Source: Candidatus Gastranaerophilales bacterium (GTDB lineage Bacteria > Cyanobacteriota > Vampirovibrionia > Gastranaerophilales > Gastranaerophilaceae). Taken from it: a DNA stretch of 34,559 bases. The position numbers and the translations under genes are program-made. Shown piece after piece: positions 1-7,365 of this stretch; position 1 is the stretch's first letter; the number at the start of each line of letters is the position of its first letter. The stretch lies in assembly GCA_944323875.1 (NCBI GenBank), contig CALUUH010000019.1, positions 1 through 34,559 on the forward strand. The letters are read 5' to 3'. Under the pieces are notes generated by a model. The model did not search any database and was not told where the DNA came from. It worked only from the letters and a program-made list of their open reading frames with translations.

Positions 1-152
1 TCTCTTGCTAACCAGCCAAGACCTAAATCAGCAAAATTTCCTTTTAAGTCTAATTCTTTTTTCATTTTTGCGAAAGTTGTTTCGCCGTTGTTGTTCAGAT
101 AATCATAAATTTGTCCTGCTGAAACACCAATTTGTTCTTGTAATTCTTGCAT
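1..152 (-). CDS. Winged helix-turn-helix protein (DUF2582-like), 5' part only
   Basis: The reading frame starts at the ATG complementary to 150-152 and runs off the left edge, so only about 50 residues are visible. They begin MQELQEQIGVSAGQIYDYL and continue with a Gly-Glu-Thr-Thr stretch and a Leu-Gly-Trp-Leu-Ala-Arg segment. This resembles the small winged-helix DUF2582 family, where a short helix-turn-helix ends in an ALGWLARE-like segment. A GGAGG Shine-Dalgarno lies at 161-165, 8 bases from the ATG, which fixes the start. The role in that family is unknown beyond probable nucleic acid binding. The family assignment is from memory of the motif and is moderately secure. Confidence 0.7.
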   Translation of the reverse strand, partial: MQELQEQIGVSAGQIYDYLNNNGETTFAKMKKELDLKGNFADLGLGWLAR

Positions 153-212
153 AATTCTAACCTCCATGCAATTTGTCTTTTTGGGTACCTAACGTTTCCG
201 TTTACAGTTTAT

Positions 213-241
213 ATATTAGAGCAATTTTTTCAAAAAGGCAA
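213..241 (-). promoter_or_regulatory. Sigma-70-type promoter for the winged-helix gene
   Basis: Read on the minus strand, TTGCCT (236-241) is followed after 17 bases by TAATAT (213-218). Spacing is ideal and both boxes are near consensus. It would start transcription near 206 and give a leader of about 55 bases carrying the GGAGG site. Confidence 0.5.
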
Positions 242-284
242 TAGTTTATTAGGTGTAGTTTGAAAGTTTTTTTGAAAAATTTTA

Positions 285-293
285 TGCTATAAT
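285..293 (+). promoter_or_regulatory. Extended -10 promoter for the helicase-nuclease operon
   Basis: TGCTATAAT at 285-293 is a perfect extended -10 element. No good -35 is found at 16-18 bases; TTGAAA at 260-265 is 22 bases away. The predicted start of transcription is near 300, so the mRNA would begin almost directly with GGGAGGAGG (301-309), leaving the ribosome site at the extreme 5' end. Confidence 0.5.
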
Positions 294-310
294 TTAATAC
301 GGGAGGAGGA

Positions 311-3300
311 TTGATTTTGCTTTTTGAGGGCAGCATAGTTTCAGACAAAACAAAAATTCTGACAGACAAATATACAGAACTTTTAAACTCCGGAGTTAAT
401 GCGTCTGAGATACTTGTGCTTGTTCAAAATTCCACTCTCAAAAACAAATTTATTGAACGCACACTGAAAGGACTAAAACAGGACAGCATAGAAAAATTAC
501 AGGTTCATTCATTTTTTTCACTCGTCTATAACACAATAACTGACAACTGGGCATTAATAGAAAATGGCAATCCTTTTTCCAATCCCAAAATTTTACCTAA
601 CCTTGCCGGACTTGAAGTGTCACAATTTATTCTCAAAGATATTATTAAATCCGTGCAATTCAAAGGTTATAATTCAAAAAAATCTCTCCTTCACCAGCTT
701 TTAAGACGTTATTCACTGATCGTTCAAAACAATCTTAATGATGACGATGTACAGCTGCGCGCAAATATTTTAGGAGAAAGTTTTGCAGATGACGCCAAAA
801 GTGCGCTGAAAAAATTTCTTGCAAAAACATTGCAGCTAAGAGATTTTGATTACCTCAGACAAACTCTAGTGTTTAATTACGTTTACAAAAATACAGATTA
901 CTTTAAAAATATAAAATATCTAATTGTTGATGACGGAGATGAAGTAACTCCTGTTTGTTTTGATTTCATAAAATATCTTGCTCCGCAATTAAAAGACGTT
1001 TTTATTGCTTTTGACAGAAAAGGCGCAAGCCGCGCAGGATACCTGAGTGCGAATAAGCTTGCAGTATGGGAATATGAAAAAATATTTAATCAAGAAGTCG
1101 TAAAACTGAATTCTGATACAAAAACACAAGAGGATGCCGAAAATATTTACACAAATATAACAGAAAACAAATCAACACCGCTCAAATATTTTTCAATCCA
1201 ATCACCTTCAAAACGTGCAAGCATGCTTGATATTGCAATTAACAAAATCAATGAACTGACCGGTAAAAATATCCCGCCGTCAGAAATTGCAATTATCACC
1301 CCGATTATTGATGAAATGCTTAAATTCACTCTTAAAGAAAGATTGAAAAAGCATATCAATCCCGTTTATCTTTCAGGAAGCGAAAAACTTATACAAAACC
1401 GGCTTGTGCTTTCTGTGCTTACTATTCTTAAATTAAACACAAGATTAAAAGACAAATTGTCGGAATTTGATCTGCGTCCTGTGCTTGCAGATTTTTTAGG
1501 AATTCCGGTGAAATATTGCAGGAAAATTCTTGAAAATTTTGATGAAAATAAAACCTTTATTGAACAGGAATTTCCATTGCAAGAATATTCTGAAAAATAT
1601 AAAAAATTTCTTGCACTTCTCAATAAACTTTCGGACTCCGGCGACAAACTCTCCGAGCAGGTTTGCGATATCTACAATGAACTGGCAGAATTTAGTGCAA
1701 TAAGTCCGAAAGAAATAACAAAATTCAATTTCTTTATTAAACAATTACAGGATTTTGAAAACATTTTCGGCGATGATTTTGACACAAGAAAAGAAGAAAT
1801 AATTACGCAAATCGAAAACTCCATCATCTCAGAAAATCCGTATTCAACTCTTGATATAGAGGAAAATGATTTAGTAATCGGTACTCCGCAAAAAATCATT
1901 GATAATCAAGTCAAAACAAAATACCAATTCTGGCTTGATGTATCAAGTGATGAGTGGATAAAAAGCGACACCGGCCCGCTATACAACGCATGGGTGTTTC
2001 AGCAGGGCTGGAGCAAAGATGAATACACCATTGATGACAACATAGAACTGGGACGCGAAAAAACAGCACGAATTTTGCGCAAGCTGACATTATGTGCGCA
2101 GGAAGAAATTTTTGCACTCTCAAGCCTTTTTGACGGCAACGGTGTGGAAAATTTTGGCGGGATAGAGGATTATATCATAATCTCTGAAAAAATCGAAAAA
2201 TCAGAACCAACAAAAGCCATGAAAATAGTTCCGCGTGAGGATCAAAAGCCTGTACTGGCATATGAAAGCGGCAAAATGGCTATATCAGCCGTTCCGGGCG
2301 CCGGCAAAACAACAATCCTTCTGGCCTTGATTTTGAAACTCATGGATAAAGGTATTAATCCTGAAAATATTTTTGTCATGACTTATATGGAAAGTGCAGC
2401 CAGAAACTTCCGCGAGCGTATAAAAAATATAAGACAAAATTCTACTCAATTGCCAAACATCAGCACTATTCACGGACTTGCGCTGAGAATATTAAAAGAA
2501 AACGGGAACTTTGAGCGTCTTGGTCTTGATTCTGATTTTGAAATTTGTGACGATACGCAGCGAACACGAATAGTACGCGACATAGCCGGCGCTCTTAAAC
2601 TCAAAAAAAATGAATCAGAAGAATTTGACCGCGCTGTTTCTGTATTCAAAATGAGCGGCGGCGTTTTTCCGCAGGTTTTCACCGATGTAAAGCTCAAAAA
2701 ATTCTCCACATTTTTTGAAAACTATCAGAATACACTCAAAGACTCTAATCTCATAGACTACGATGACATGCTTATTTCATCAGTAAGGCTTCTGGAAGAA
2801 AACGAAGATATACTGGCTTACTACCAAAACATCTGTCATTATATTATAGAAGATGAAGCGCAGGATTCTTCTTCTATCCAGCAGCGTTTAATCAATCTTC
2901 TGAGCGGCAAATACGGAAATCTAATCCGATGCGGCGACATAAATCAGGCGATTACAACAACTTTTTCCAACGCGGATGTAGAAGGGTTTAGAAAATTCAT
3001 AACAGAAAGCAGCAATGTAAGCATGGATTGTTCCCAACGCTGTACGCATGATGTTTGGACACTGGCGAATGATCTCGTTATCTGGGCAGATGAGCAGCCG
3101 GAATGTAAAAACGCCTTCTATAAAATATTTATGCACCCTGTTGAAGGCCGCAATCCTGAAAGTGAAAACGCTATCCATGCAGATATTTTTGAAACCGCGC
3201 TCGAAGAAAGAAACTTCGTCTTAAAAGAAATAAAAAATGCTTTCAAAAAAAATCCGAAAGCAACCGTCGGAATACTTTTACGCAACAATTTTCAGGTTGC

Positions 3301-4189
3301 GCAATGGATGACATTTATTAATGACAGCGGGCTAAAAAGTATTACCCGAAGTGAATGTCTTGAACAAAAAGCCATCTTCCGAACAATATTTGCTGTCTTA
3401 AACATGATATTACATCCATTTGACAATAACGTAATCGCAGATGCTTACGAAACACTTGCCGAACTCGGTTTTTACAAGCAGCGTTTAGGCACGGAAATAC
3501 GCAAATATGAAACACCTTTTGTAAATACTGATTGTGATGAAATTCCGCAAATGAGTCTTGCGCAATTCTACTGGGATCTGAATTACTGGCTTTCCTTCCC
3601 GCACCTGACAGCTGATGAACTTGCAATTAAAATCGGGCTTCACTACTATTCTTCGGAAATTGAAAAGTCAAATGTCTATTTGATCTCCACTCTGATAAAG
3701 CGTATAAGCATTAACACGAAAAATTTCTCAACAATTATGGAGCGTCTTGGTGAACTCGCTAAAAAGCCGCGGCTTAGCGGGTTTAACTTCTTTTCTGAAG
3801 AGGATGAAAGTGACAAAGAATTTTTTGCCGGCAAAGTCCAGATAATGACCCTTCACAAATCAAAAGGTGATGAATTTGACTATGTATTTATACCTGAAAT
3901 GTCAGAAAAAAATCTCACGCTCGACATTACACAAATAAAATTAAAATCGTCTGATTTTATGGAAAACCTGAGACGTCTTAATCCGAATTACAAAGCGAAA
4001 TCAGAAGATGATTTGAAGCGTGAATTGCTTGCTGAAAACCTTCGGTTATTATACGTTGCAATAACGCGTGCAAAAAAACATTTATACTTCACGGTAAGTC
4101 AAAAAGTAAAATCTTTCGGCCGTGAAACAACGCAAGAACCGGGGATTATTTTCTCTGAACTCCTTAATGAAAGTGCAGGTGAAATATGA
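311..4189 (+). CDS. Tandem SF1 (UvrD/AddB-like) helicase: degenerate N-terminal module plus active C-terminal module
   Basis: A 1292-residue protein. The C-terminal half holds a complete UvrD-type superfamily 1A motor: Walker A AVPGAGKTT at 660-668, a STIHGLALRI segment, DEAQD at 848-852, GDINQAITTTF as motif III, TLHKSKG at 1180-1186 and YVAITRAKK at 1248-1256. The first ~630 residues look like a second helicase fold without working motifs: EGSIVSDKTKI where motif I should be, VHSFFSLVY like motif Ic, IVDDGDE in place of DEAQD, and IAFDRKGASRAGY in place of GDxxQSIY. AddB/RexB and RecC carry such inactivated helicase domains, but there the nuclease is fused; here it is the next gene, which overlaps by ATGA. 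The likely role is double-strand-break end processing. The start is uncertain: TTG 311 is only 1 base from AGGAGG at 304-309, while TTG 317 is 7 bases away and fits better. Confidence 0.85.
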   Translation: MILLFEGSIVSDKTKILTDKYTELLNSGVNASEILVLVQNSTLKNKFIERTLKGLKQDSIEKLQVHSFFSLVYNTITDNWALIENGNPFSNPKILPNLAGLEVSQFILKDIIKSVQFKGYNSKKSLLHQLLRRYSLIVQNNLNDDDVQLRANILGESFADDAKSALKKFLAKTLQLRDFDYLRQTLVFNYVYKNTDYFKNIKYLIVDDGDEVTPVCFDFIKYLAPQLKDVFIAFDRKGASRAGYLSANKLAVWEYEKIFNQEVVKLNSDTKTQEDAENIYTNITENKSTPLKYFSIQSPSKRASMLDIAINKINELTGKNIPPSEIAIITPIIDEMLKFTLKERLKKHINPVYLSGSEKLIQNRLVLSVLTILKLNTRLKDKLSEFDLRPVLADFLGIPVKYCRKILENFDENKTFIEQEFPLQEYSEKYKKFLALLNKLSDSGDKLSEQVCDIYNELAEFSAISPKEITKFNFFIKQLQDFENIFGDDFDTRKEEIITQIENSIISENPYSTLDIEENDLVIGTPQKIIDNQVKTKYQFWLDVSSDEWIKSDTGPLYNAWVFQQGWSKDEYTIDDNIELGREKTARILRKLTLCAQEEIFALSSLFDGNGVENFGGIEDYIIISEKIEKSEPTKAMKIVPREDQKPVLAYESGKMAISAVPGAGKTTILLALILKLMDKGINPENIFVMTYMESAARNFRERIKNIRQNSTQLPNISTIHGLALRILKENGNFERLGLDSDFEICDDTQRTRIVRDIAGALKLKKNESEEFDRAVSVFKMSGGVFPQVFTDVKLKKFSTFFENYQNTLKDSNLIDYDDMLISSVRLLEENEDILAYYQNICHYIIEDEAQDSSSIQQRLINLLSGKYGNLIRCGDINQAITTTFSNADVEGFRKFITESSNVSMDCSQRCTHDVWTLANDLVIWADEQPECKNAFYKIFMHPVEGRNPESENAIHADIFETALEERNFVLKEIKNAFKKNPKATVGILLRNNFQVAQWMTFINDSGLKSITRSECLEQKAIFRTIFAVLNMILHPFDNNVIADAYETLAELGFYKQRLGTEIRKYETPFVNTDCDEIPQMSLAQFYWDLNYWLSFPHLTADELAIKIGLHYYSSEIEKSNVYLISTLIKRISINTKNFSTIMERLGELAKKPRLSGFNFFSEEDESDKEFFAGKVQIMTLHKSKGDEFDYVFIPEMSEKNLTLDITQIKLKSSDFMENLRRLNPNYKAKSEDDLKRELLAENLRLLYVAITRAKKHLYFTVSQKVKSFGRETTQEPGIIFSELLNESAGEI

Positions 4190-4821
4190 TAATTTTTTCT
4201 CCTAATATGCTAAAAACATTTTTGGATTGTCCGCAAAAATATATTTTTAAATACACAGAAAAAATTTCTGTCCCGCAAAAATCAAGCTGGTTTGAAAAAG
4301 GGAAAAAAGTCCACGCGCTTGCGCACTACTATCTTCGCGGAGATAATATAACAAAGCTTGAGCCGGCCCTAAATGAAGAAGAAAATCGTATCTGGCAAAC
4401 ATTGAAATCAAACCCGTATTTTCAAAAAAAATATGTAAAATCCGAGTACAGTCTGTCATGTAAAATAGGGGATTACTGGATAGGCGGCCGACTGGATGCG
4501 CTCATGGCGACAGATAGAGATTTATTTATTCTTGACTACAAAACCGGCTCAATACCTAAAAAGCCTGAACAGGATTTTCAAACAATGGTGTATCTGCTTT
4601 GCGTATCCAAATTGTATCCGGACGCTGAAAACTTGTATTTTGTATACATAGACTTAAAAAACAATGAAAATCATGTAGTAGAATTTAGTAATGAATTAAA
4701 AATCCTCTACGAAAAAGCAATAACAACGGCCTGTGACAAAATAACAAAACTTATTCCGCCTGACGAAATTGAGCACACCAAACGCTGCGACTTTTGCGAA
4801 TATAGAAAGATTTGTTATTAG
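4186..4821 (+). CDS. Stand-alone Fe-S PD-(D/E)XK nuclease (AddB C-terminal/Cas4-like)
   Basis: A 211-residue RecB-family nuclease. Visible active-site parts are His44/His47 in VHALAHYYLRG, Asp104 in GGRLDAL, Asp117 and Lys119 in ILDYKTG, and the QxxxY motif at Gln132/Tyr136. Four cysteines, Cys15 near the N terminus and Cys201, Cys204, Cys210 at the C terminus (CDFCEYRKIC), match the C-xn-C-x2-C-x5-C iron-sulfur staple known from AddB and Cas4. The ATG overlaps the helicase stop (ATGA), so translation is probably coupled and the two proteins probably act together. No cas genes are nearby, so a Cas4 role is unlikely. Together with the preceding gene it looks like a split AddB-type helicase-nuclease. 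Confidence 0.85.
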   Translation: MIIFSPNMLKTFLDCPQKYIFKYTEKISVPQKSSWFEKGKKVHALAHYYLRGDNITKLEPALNEEENRIWQTLKSNPYFQKKYVKSEYSLSCKIGDYWIGGRLDALMATDRDLFILDYKTGSIPKKPEQDFQTMVYLLCVSKLYPDAENLYFVYIDLKNNENHVVEFSNELKILYEKAITTACDKITKLIPPDEIEHTKRCDFCEYRKICY

Positions 4822-4877
4822 CGGCCCAAGGCACTAAGGAGTTTATGAACTCGTTAGGACGATAAGTTCGTTAATGA

Positions 4878-4917
4878 GTGACTAGGTGATTAGGTGATTG
4901 AGTGACTAAGTGGTTAC
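4878..4917 (+). repeat. 8-bp tandem array, left copy
   Basis: Five consecutive 8-base units: GTGACTAG, GTGATTAG, GTGATTGA, GTGACTAA, GTGGTTAC. The reverse complement has the pattern nnA(A/G)TCAC and aligns with the array at 5448-5475, both being preceded by TAACC. Confidence 0.85.
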
Positions 4918-5088
4918 AGGAATAAGGTAACGAGAAAATTTTCACATTGCCGATAAAATATTCCTCGCCCCTTGCGGGAGAGGGCAGAATTTGTTAGCGA
5001 ACGAATGTGAGCTTAGATGTAGGTTGGGGGTTTCTACCCCAACAAAAGATGTTTGTAATTTGCGTTACTATTTCCACCATAAATATTT

Positions 5089-5111
5089 CCCTCTCCCCTT
5101 GCGGGAGAGGG
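5089..5111. repeat. REP-like palindrome (CCCTCTCCC / GGGAGAGGG)
   Basis: A perfect 9-bp stem (5089-5097 with 5103-5111) around a CTTGC loop, followed by GTTGGGGTGAGGGG. A second, shortened copy with the same CCCCTTGCGGGAGAGG core is at about 4963-4983. Such elements are often dispersed between genes. Confidence 0.75.
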
Positions 5112-5161
5112 TTGGGGTGAGGGGTCAAAAGAAACCGTTAAAGACGCACATGACTCTTTCA

Positions 5162-5349
5162 GTCATCCCGCAACGGTTTGAGTGCATCACGCCAGAATTG
5201 TTGCCTTGCGGGGCAGACAAGTCTGCTCTTACACATCTGGAGACAGCTAAAGAAAGATGTAGGTTGGGCATTCTTGCCCAACAAAAAAAATTTGAGATCC
5301 CGCAAGGCAACGACTATGGCAAGACGCCGCGAAACCGCTGCGGGATGAC
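5162..5349. repeat. Nested inverted repeats with internal hairpins
   Basis: The outer arms 5162-5179 and 5332-5349 are complementary at 17 of 18 positions (GTCATCCCGCAACGGTTT and its mate). The inner arms 5201-5212 and 5299-5310 are perfectly complementary. Inside lie a GCAGAC/GTCTGC hairpin (5213-5226) and GTTGGGCATTCTTGCCCAAC (5263-5282). The whole could fold into a cruciform or a long RNA stem. Confidence 0.75.
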
Positions 5350-5403
5350 GGAATAAAAGGCAACATGAGAATATTTTCGCATTACCCTATTTTGAAATAA
5401 CAG

Positions 5404-5475
5404 TTCACGGTTCACTGTTCACAGTTCACAATTTTGTAACCCCTTAGTCACTTATTCACCTAGTCACTTAATCAC
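5404..5475. repeat. 7-bp array (TTCACnG) followed by right copy of the 8-bp array
   Basis: Four 7-base units TTCACGG, TTCACTG, TTCACAG, TTCACAA occupy 5404-5431. After a short spacer come TCACTTAT, TCACCTAG, TCACTTAA and TCAC at 5448-5475, which repeat every 8 bases. This second part is the inverted partner of 4878-4917 and is also related to the array inside the gene at 18817. Confidence 0.85.
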
Positions 5476-5477
5476 GT

Positions 5478-5504
5478 CCAACTAAGGCCAAAGCCCTTAG
5501 TTGG
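5478..5504 (-). terminator. Hairpin overlapping the pseudopilin stop codon (weak terminator)
   Basis: CCAACTAAGG (5478-5487) pairs perfectly with CCTTAGTTGG (5495-5504). The stop codon at 5497-5499 lies inside the stem. No U-tract follows in the direction of transcription, so intrinsic termination is doubtful; protection of the mRNA 3' end is an alternative. Confidence 0.4.
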
Positions 5505-6555
5505 AGATGCACACAGCGCGGCCGCTACTGTAGTTCTTGTGGTTCCAGTAACCTTCACTGCCGTTCGTGTTGGTAGCGTAGAAGCGCCGGTAGTACGCGA
5601 AGTTAGCATTGTACTCCTCACTGGACCAGTAGTAGTAGCCATTGTATTTGATTGGAGGATTTTGTTGGTATTCGTCCTTTACTTTTAGTCCGCTTTTGTA
5701 TTCGCTTGCTCCTATTGTCACTTCGCTTCCATCGCTTGCGTTTACATATAATTCACTTGCTAATTGTGCTAATTGCGCTCTCGTAGGTAAAGTCATGTTC
5801 TTCTCTTGACAAGTTAATTTCGCTCCTGCCCAATAATTTCTAGAACAGTAACTTCTATTTCCATGCATTTCTTCCATATCTTCGTATTGGCTACCTACGC
5901 AAGTATCAATTGCTCTATTCACTTGGAACTCTGTTGACCAGCACATGTCGCCTATCGGGTTATCGCAGGTTGAGAATGCTACGCCGGAAGATAATTGAAT
6001 ATCTTTCCCAACTCTATTAGGCCCTTTCTTTCCGTTTACATCTACCATATATCCCATACAGCTTACTTGACTACCTGTATCTTCTATAGGGTCAGCATAA
6101 GGGCATTCTTTCTGGTATGCCATAATAACTGTTGTACCGTCAGCTACAACAAATGACATTGTATTTGTATTAGTCTGCCAGTCGCTAAGTCCCATGCTGG
6201 ACGCGCTTGTAAGGCTGTCTGTTTCAACTTCCATAGGTTCTTCGTTGCTTCCTGTTGTTACGACTTTAGGAGAATAGCATTTATTAATATCTGTGTTGTC
6301 ACAGGTTTTAATAACTTTCATATATTGTTTGAAAGTGTCCATAAAGTCCTCTGTAGAGTCGTGCCCTGTCATGACGCCGTCTGTGTTCATGCGGCGAACT
6401 GTTTCAGTGAGTTTCTTTTCCCAGAGATCTTTAGCCGTAGACCATGCCTTCTCGTTATGGTTCTGTATGAGCCCCGGAAGTGTCATTGCGGCAACTATTC
6501 CGATAACCGCTAAGGTGATTAATACTTCAGCCAAAGTGAAAGCTTTCTTTTTCAT
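5497..6555 (-). CDS. Large type IV pilin-like protein with C-terminal DUF1566/Lcl-like domain
   Basis: A 352-residue protein. The leader MKKKAFTLAEVLITLAVIGIV is a class III prepilin signal: short basic peptide, predicted cleavage Ala5|Phe6, Glu10 as Glu5 of the mature protein, then a hydrophobic helix. The usual Gly at -1 is Ala. The middle is Cys-rich (for example ECPYADP, CSTEF-like segments), which suggests disulfides outside the cell. The last ~100 residues, with LPTRAQLAQLASELY, YYYWSSEEYNANFAYYRRF and a terminal GRAVCIS, resemble the DUF1566/Lcl C-terminal domain of surface adhesins. AGGAG at 6562-6566 sits 6 bases from the ATG. It is transcribed away from the XRE gene, whose palindromic site overlaps its predicted start of transcription. 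The pilus subunit or adhesin role is inferred. Confidence 0.8.
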   Translation of the reverse strand: MKKKAFTLAEVLITLAVIGIVAAMTLPGLIQNHNEKAWSTAKDLWEKKLTETVRRMNTDGVMTGHDSTEDFMDTFKQYMKVIKTCDNTDINKCYSPKVVTTGSNEEPMEVETDSLTSASSMGLSDWQTNTNTMSFVVADGTTVIMAYQKECPYADPIEDTGSQVSCMGYMVDVNGKKGPNRVGKDIQLSSGVAFSTCDNPIGDMCWSTEFQVNRAIDTCVGSQYEDMEEMHGNRSYCSRNYWAGAKLTCQEKNMTLPTRAQLAQLASELYVNASDGSEVTIGASEYKSGLKVKDEYQQNPPIKYNGYYYWSSEEYNANFAYYRRFYATNTNGSEGYWNHKNYSSGRAVCISN

Positions 6556-6570
6556 ATTTATCTCCTGTAT

Positions 6571-6588
6571 TACCTAATATATTAGGTA
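6571..6588. promoter_or_regulatory. Perfect 18-bp palindrome, probable operator
   Basis: TACCTAATATATTAGGTA is exactly self-complementary. It lies between the divergent pseudopilin and XRE genes and covers the predicted start of transcription of the pseudopilin promoter. A degenerate second site sharing AATATATTAG lies at about 6616-6626. The small XRE protein encoded next door is the obvious candidate ligand. Confidence 0.65.
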
Positions 6589-6617
6589 TATTACTATAAT
6601 ATTATGTAGATTGTCAA
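6588..6617 (-). promoter_or_regulatory. Sigma-70-type promoter of the pseudopilin gene
   Basis: On the minus strand, consensus TTGACA (6612-6617) and TAATAT (6588-6593) are 18 bases apart. The start of transcription falls near 6581, within the palindrome, so a bound repressor would block it. On the plus strand, TATAAT at 6595-6600 may serve the XRE gene, so the two promoters would overlap. Confidence 0.6.
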
Positions 6618-6641
6618 TATATTAGTTAATAAAATTGAAAA

Positions 6642-6872
6642 ATGGAAAACAATTTTAACACGCACACTGTAGAAAAATTAGGGCAAAAAATTCGCATAGA
6701 ACGCCAGAAAAGAAAAATTTCTCAAGAAAAACTGGCTGAAATGGCTGATTTAAACAGAAATTTTATCGGTATGGTCGAACGAGGCGAAACCAACATAACA
6801 GTGAAAAATCTTGAGGCCATTGCCAATGCATTCAAAATGGATATAAAAGATTTATTTAATTTTGTATTATAA
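6642..6872 (+). CDS. Small XRE-family (Cro/C1-type) transcription regulator
   Basis: A 76-residue single-domain HTH_3 protein. KLGQKIRIERQKRKISQEKLAE starts the five-helix fold, the recognition helix is around LNRNFIGMVERGE, and ITVKNLEAIANAF completes it. The size and lack of any other domain resemble the controller (C) proteins of restriction-modification systems, but no such system is here. No Shine-Dalgarno precedes the ATG; a TATAAT lies 42 bases upstream. It is divergent from the pseudopilin and separated from it by the palindrome, so autoregulation and control of the pseudopilin are likely but inferred. A strong terminator follows directly. Confidence 0.85.
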   Translation: MENNFNTHTVEKLGQKIRIERQKRKISQEKLAEMADLNRNFIGMVERGETNITVKNLEAIANAFKMDIKDLFNFVL

Positions 6873-6902
6873 AAAAGCTCCCGAATTAACGGGAGCTTTT
6901 TT
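6871..6902. terminator. Bidirectional intrinsic terminator
   Basis: AAAAAAGCTCCCG, loop AATTAA, then CGGGAGCTTTTTT: a perfect GC-rich stem flanked by A- and T-runs. It ends the XRE gene on the plus strand and rplJ-rplL on the minus strand. Confidence 0.9.
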
Positions 6903-6924
6903 GAAACTTCTATTGAAAAATCGA

Positions 6925-7302
6925 CTATTTGATTTCAACAGTAGCGCCAGCAGCTTCAAGTTGTTTTTTGATAGCTTCAGCATCTTCTTTTTTGATGCCT
7001 TCTTTAACTGCTTTAGGAGCGCCGTCTACTAAATCTTTAGCTTCTTTCAAGCCAAGACCTGTGATAGCACGTACTTCTTTCAATACAGCGATTTTGTTAG
7101 CACCAGCTGAAGCCAAGATTACGTTAACTTCTGATGCTTCTTCTGCTGCTGCTTCGCCAGCTGCTGCCGGAGCAACTGCTGCAACTGCTACAGGAGCTGC
7201 TGCTGATACGCCGAATTTTTCTTCCATAGCTTTTACTAATTCAGCTGCTTCTAATAAAGTTAATTTTTCAATTGATTCTAAAATAGTTTCTACGTTACTC
7301 AT
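6925..7302 (-). CDS. rplL: Ribosomal protein L7/L12
   Basis: A 125-residue stalk protein that recruits translation factors to the large subunit. The N-terminal dimerization part ([21 protein letters not shown]) is followed by an Ala-rich hinge (about residues 33-55). The C-terminal domain contains [20 protein letters not shown] and ends in the usual GATVEIK. The length is typical. AGGAG precedes the ATG by about 9 bases. It is downstream of rplJ with a 63-base gap and shares its promoter and leader. Nothing is unusual. Confidence 0.97.
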   Translation of the reverse strand: MSNVETILESIEKLTLLEAAELVKAMEEKFGVSAAAPVAVAAVAPAAAGEAAAEEASEVNVILASAGANKIAVLKEVRAITGLGLKEAKDLVDGAPKAVKEGIKKEDAEAIKKQLEAAGATVEIK

Positions 7303-7365
7303 TTGTTTTTCTCCTTGTTATTTTTATTTTGTTAGTTACTAATTTGTTGCAAAATGCCGTAAGCA

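Larger units (their letters stand above)
4822..5496. repeat. Gene-free repeat island (short tandem arrays and REP-like palindromes)
   Basis: About 675 bases without a credible gene. It is bounded by two 8-bp tandem arrays in opposite orientation (4878-4917 and 5448-5475). It also contains a 7-bp array (5404-5430), two REP-like palindromes (4963-4983, 5089-5111), a direct repeat that folds into hairpins (5015-5047, 5255-5287), and nested inverted repeats (5162-5179 with 5332-5349; 5201-5212 with 5299-5310). Base composition is visibly more GC-rich than the flanking genes. The layout resembles a non-autonomous mobile or REP/MITE-type element. An open frame at 4991-5356 only translates these repeats. 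Confidence 0.75.

Noticed and set aside
4991-5356. Open frame of 121 codons in the repeat island
   Set aside because: It runs through the REP-like palindromes (its PLPLRERVGVRG stretch is the palindrome translated), has no ribosome site and no domain.
4878-5475. Possible CRISPR array
   Set aside because: Repeat units are 7-8 bases with no spacers, and no cas gene is nearby; the Cas4-like nuclease at 4186 belongs with the helicase.
6642-6872. Antitoxin or restriction-modification controller
   Set aside because: No toxin, methylase or endonuclease gene is adjacent; the divergent pseudopilin is the only plausible target.
6929-7342. 137-codon frame opposite rplL
   Set aside because: It is the antisense shadow of a certain ribosomal protein gene; the Ala/Ser-rich product reflects the complementary codons.
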